Source of the DNA: an uncultured Ellagibacter sp.
GTDB lineage: Bacteria; Actinomycetota; Coriobacteriia; Coriobacteriales; Eggerthellaceae
Reading direction: 5' to 3'
Assembly (NCBI GenBank): GCA_934613165.1
Contig: CAKTSW010000089.1
Span: forward strand, 1-6,278
Length of the DNA: 6,278 bases
Shown here: piece after piece, positions 6,226 through 6,278 of the stretch
Position numbering within the stretch: position 1 is the stretch's first letter
How the letters are laid out: each line of letters opens with the position of its first letter
Notes under the pieces: model-generated
The model's input: only the letters and a program-made list of their open reading frames with translations
Told to the model about the DNA's origin: nothing
Databases searched by the model: none
Program-made: the position numbers and the translations under genes

Positions 6226-6278
6226 TTATGCCTGCTGGACTTTCTCCCAATCCTTAAGGAAGGATTCGAGGCCGCGAT
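6226..6278 (-). CDS. C-terminal end of a probable transaldolase / fructose-6-phosphate aldolase (partial)
   Basis: Only the last 16 codons and the TAA stop are in the window, giving RGLESFLKDWEKVQQA. The pattern G-L/I-E-x-F-L-x-D-W followed by a short basic/polar tail is typical of the C-terminus of the short transaldolase (TalC/FSA-like) family, which interconverts sugar phosphates in the non-oxidative pentose phosphate pathway or cleaves fructose 6-phosphate. The catalytic Schiff-base lysine lies outside the window, so the enzyme activity cannot be judged. The stop codon is only 3 nt from the rho start, so rho is probably transcribed with it. Confidence 0.6.
   Translation of the reverse strand, partial: RGLESFLKDWEKVQQA

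Noticed and set aside
5526..6257. Plus-strand open frame of 243 codons opposite the N-terminus of rho
   Set aside because: It mirrors the low-complexity rho extension, is rich in Arg, Ser and Pro, and shows no family features.
1..6278. Search for CRISPR arrays, tRNA or rRNA genes, insertion-sequence ends and attachment sites
   Set aside because: No direct repeat-spacer pattern, cloverleaf, transposase fragment or terminal inverted repeat was seen. All repeats found are local palindromes or protein-coding motifs.

Overview
The window is a compact, GC-rich stretch of bacterial chromosome (roughly 60% G+C by eye). Every gene lies on the minus strand, so transcription runs from high to low coordinates. 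In that order it holds the last 16 codons of a probable transaldolase/fructose-6-phosphate aldolase, rho, sppA (S49 signal peptide peptidase), a divergent methionyl-tRNA synthetase-family gene, and rpsB (ribosomal protein S2). A probable ribosome binding site for the next gene, most likely tsf, sits at the very edge. High GC, a Rho with a very long basic disordered N-terminal extension carrying AT-hook motifs, and a Pro/Tyr-rich cytoplasmic tail on a membrane protein suggest an actinobacterial genome. The class Coriobacteriia (Eggerthella-like) is my best guess, from family knowledge and not proven by the sequence.

Layout by region. Positions 6226-6278 hold the aldolase C-terminus, which ends 3 nt before rho, so the two look co-transcribed. 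Positions 4237-6222 hold rho. Positions 4126-4236 are non-coding and hold two inverted repeats after the rho stop, plus the sppA ribosome binding site. Positions 3046-4125 hold sppA, whose last 17 nt overlap the start of the MetRS-like gene (1035-3062). Positions 826-1034 are the richest non-coding stretch: a 12-bp palindrome, a stem-loop terminator for the MetRS-like gene, an excellent sigma-70-type promoter for rpsB (TTGAAA, 17 nt, TATAAT) nested inside that terminator, and a leader of about 107 nt with inverted repeats. Positions 79-825 hold rpsB. Positions 1-78 hold a strong intrinsic terminator followed by a purine-rich ribosome-binding-like sequence.

The genes are housekeeping functions: transcription termination, membrane proteolysis, tRNA charging and ribosome assembly. 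I see no mobile element, CRISPR array, tRNA or rRNA. The most notable points are the MetRS-like protein (altered KMSKS loop, altered methionine pocket, no anticodon-type Pro-Trp, and about 70 inserted residues), the AT-hook/Asn-Gln-Arg-rich extension of Rho, and the promoter-in-terminator architecture before rpsB. No stretch longer than 300 bases lacks a gene.
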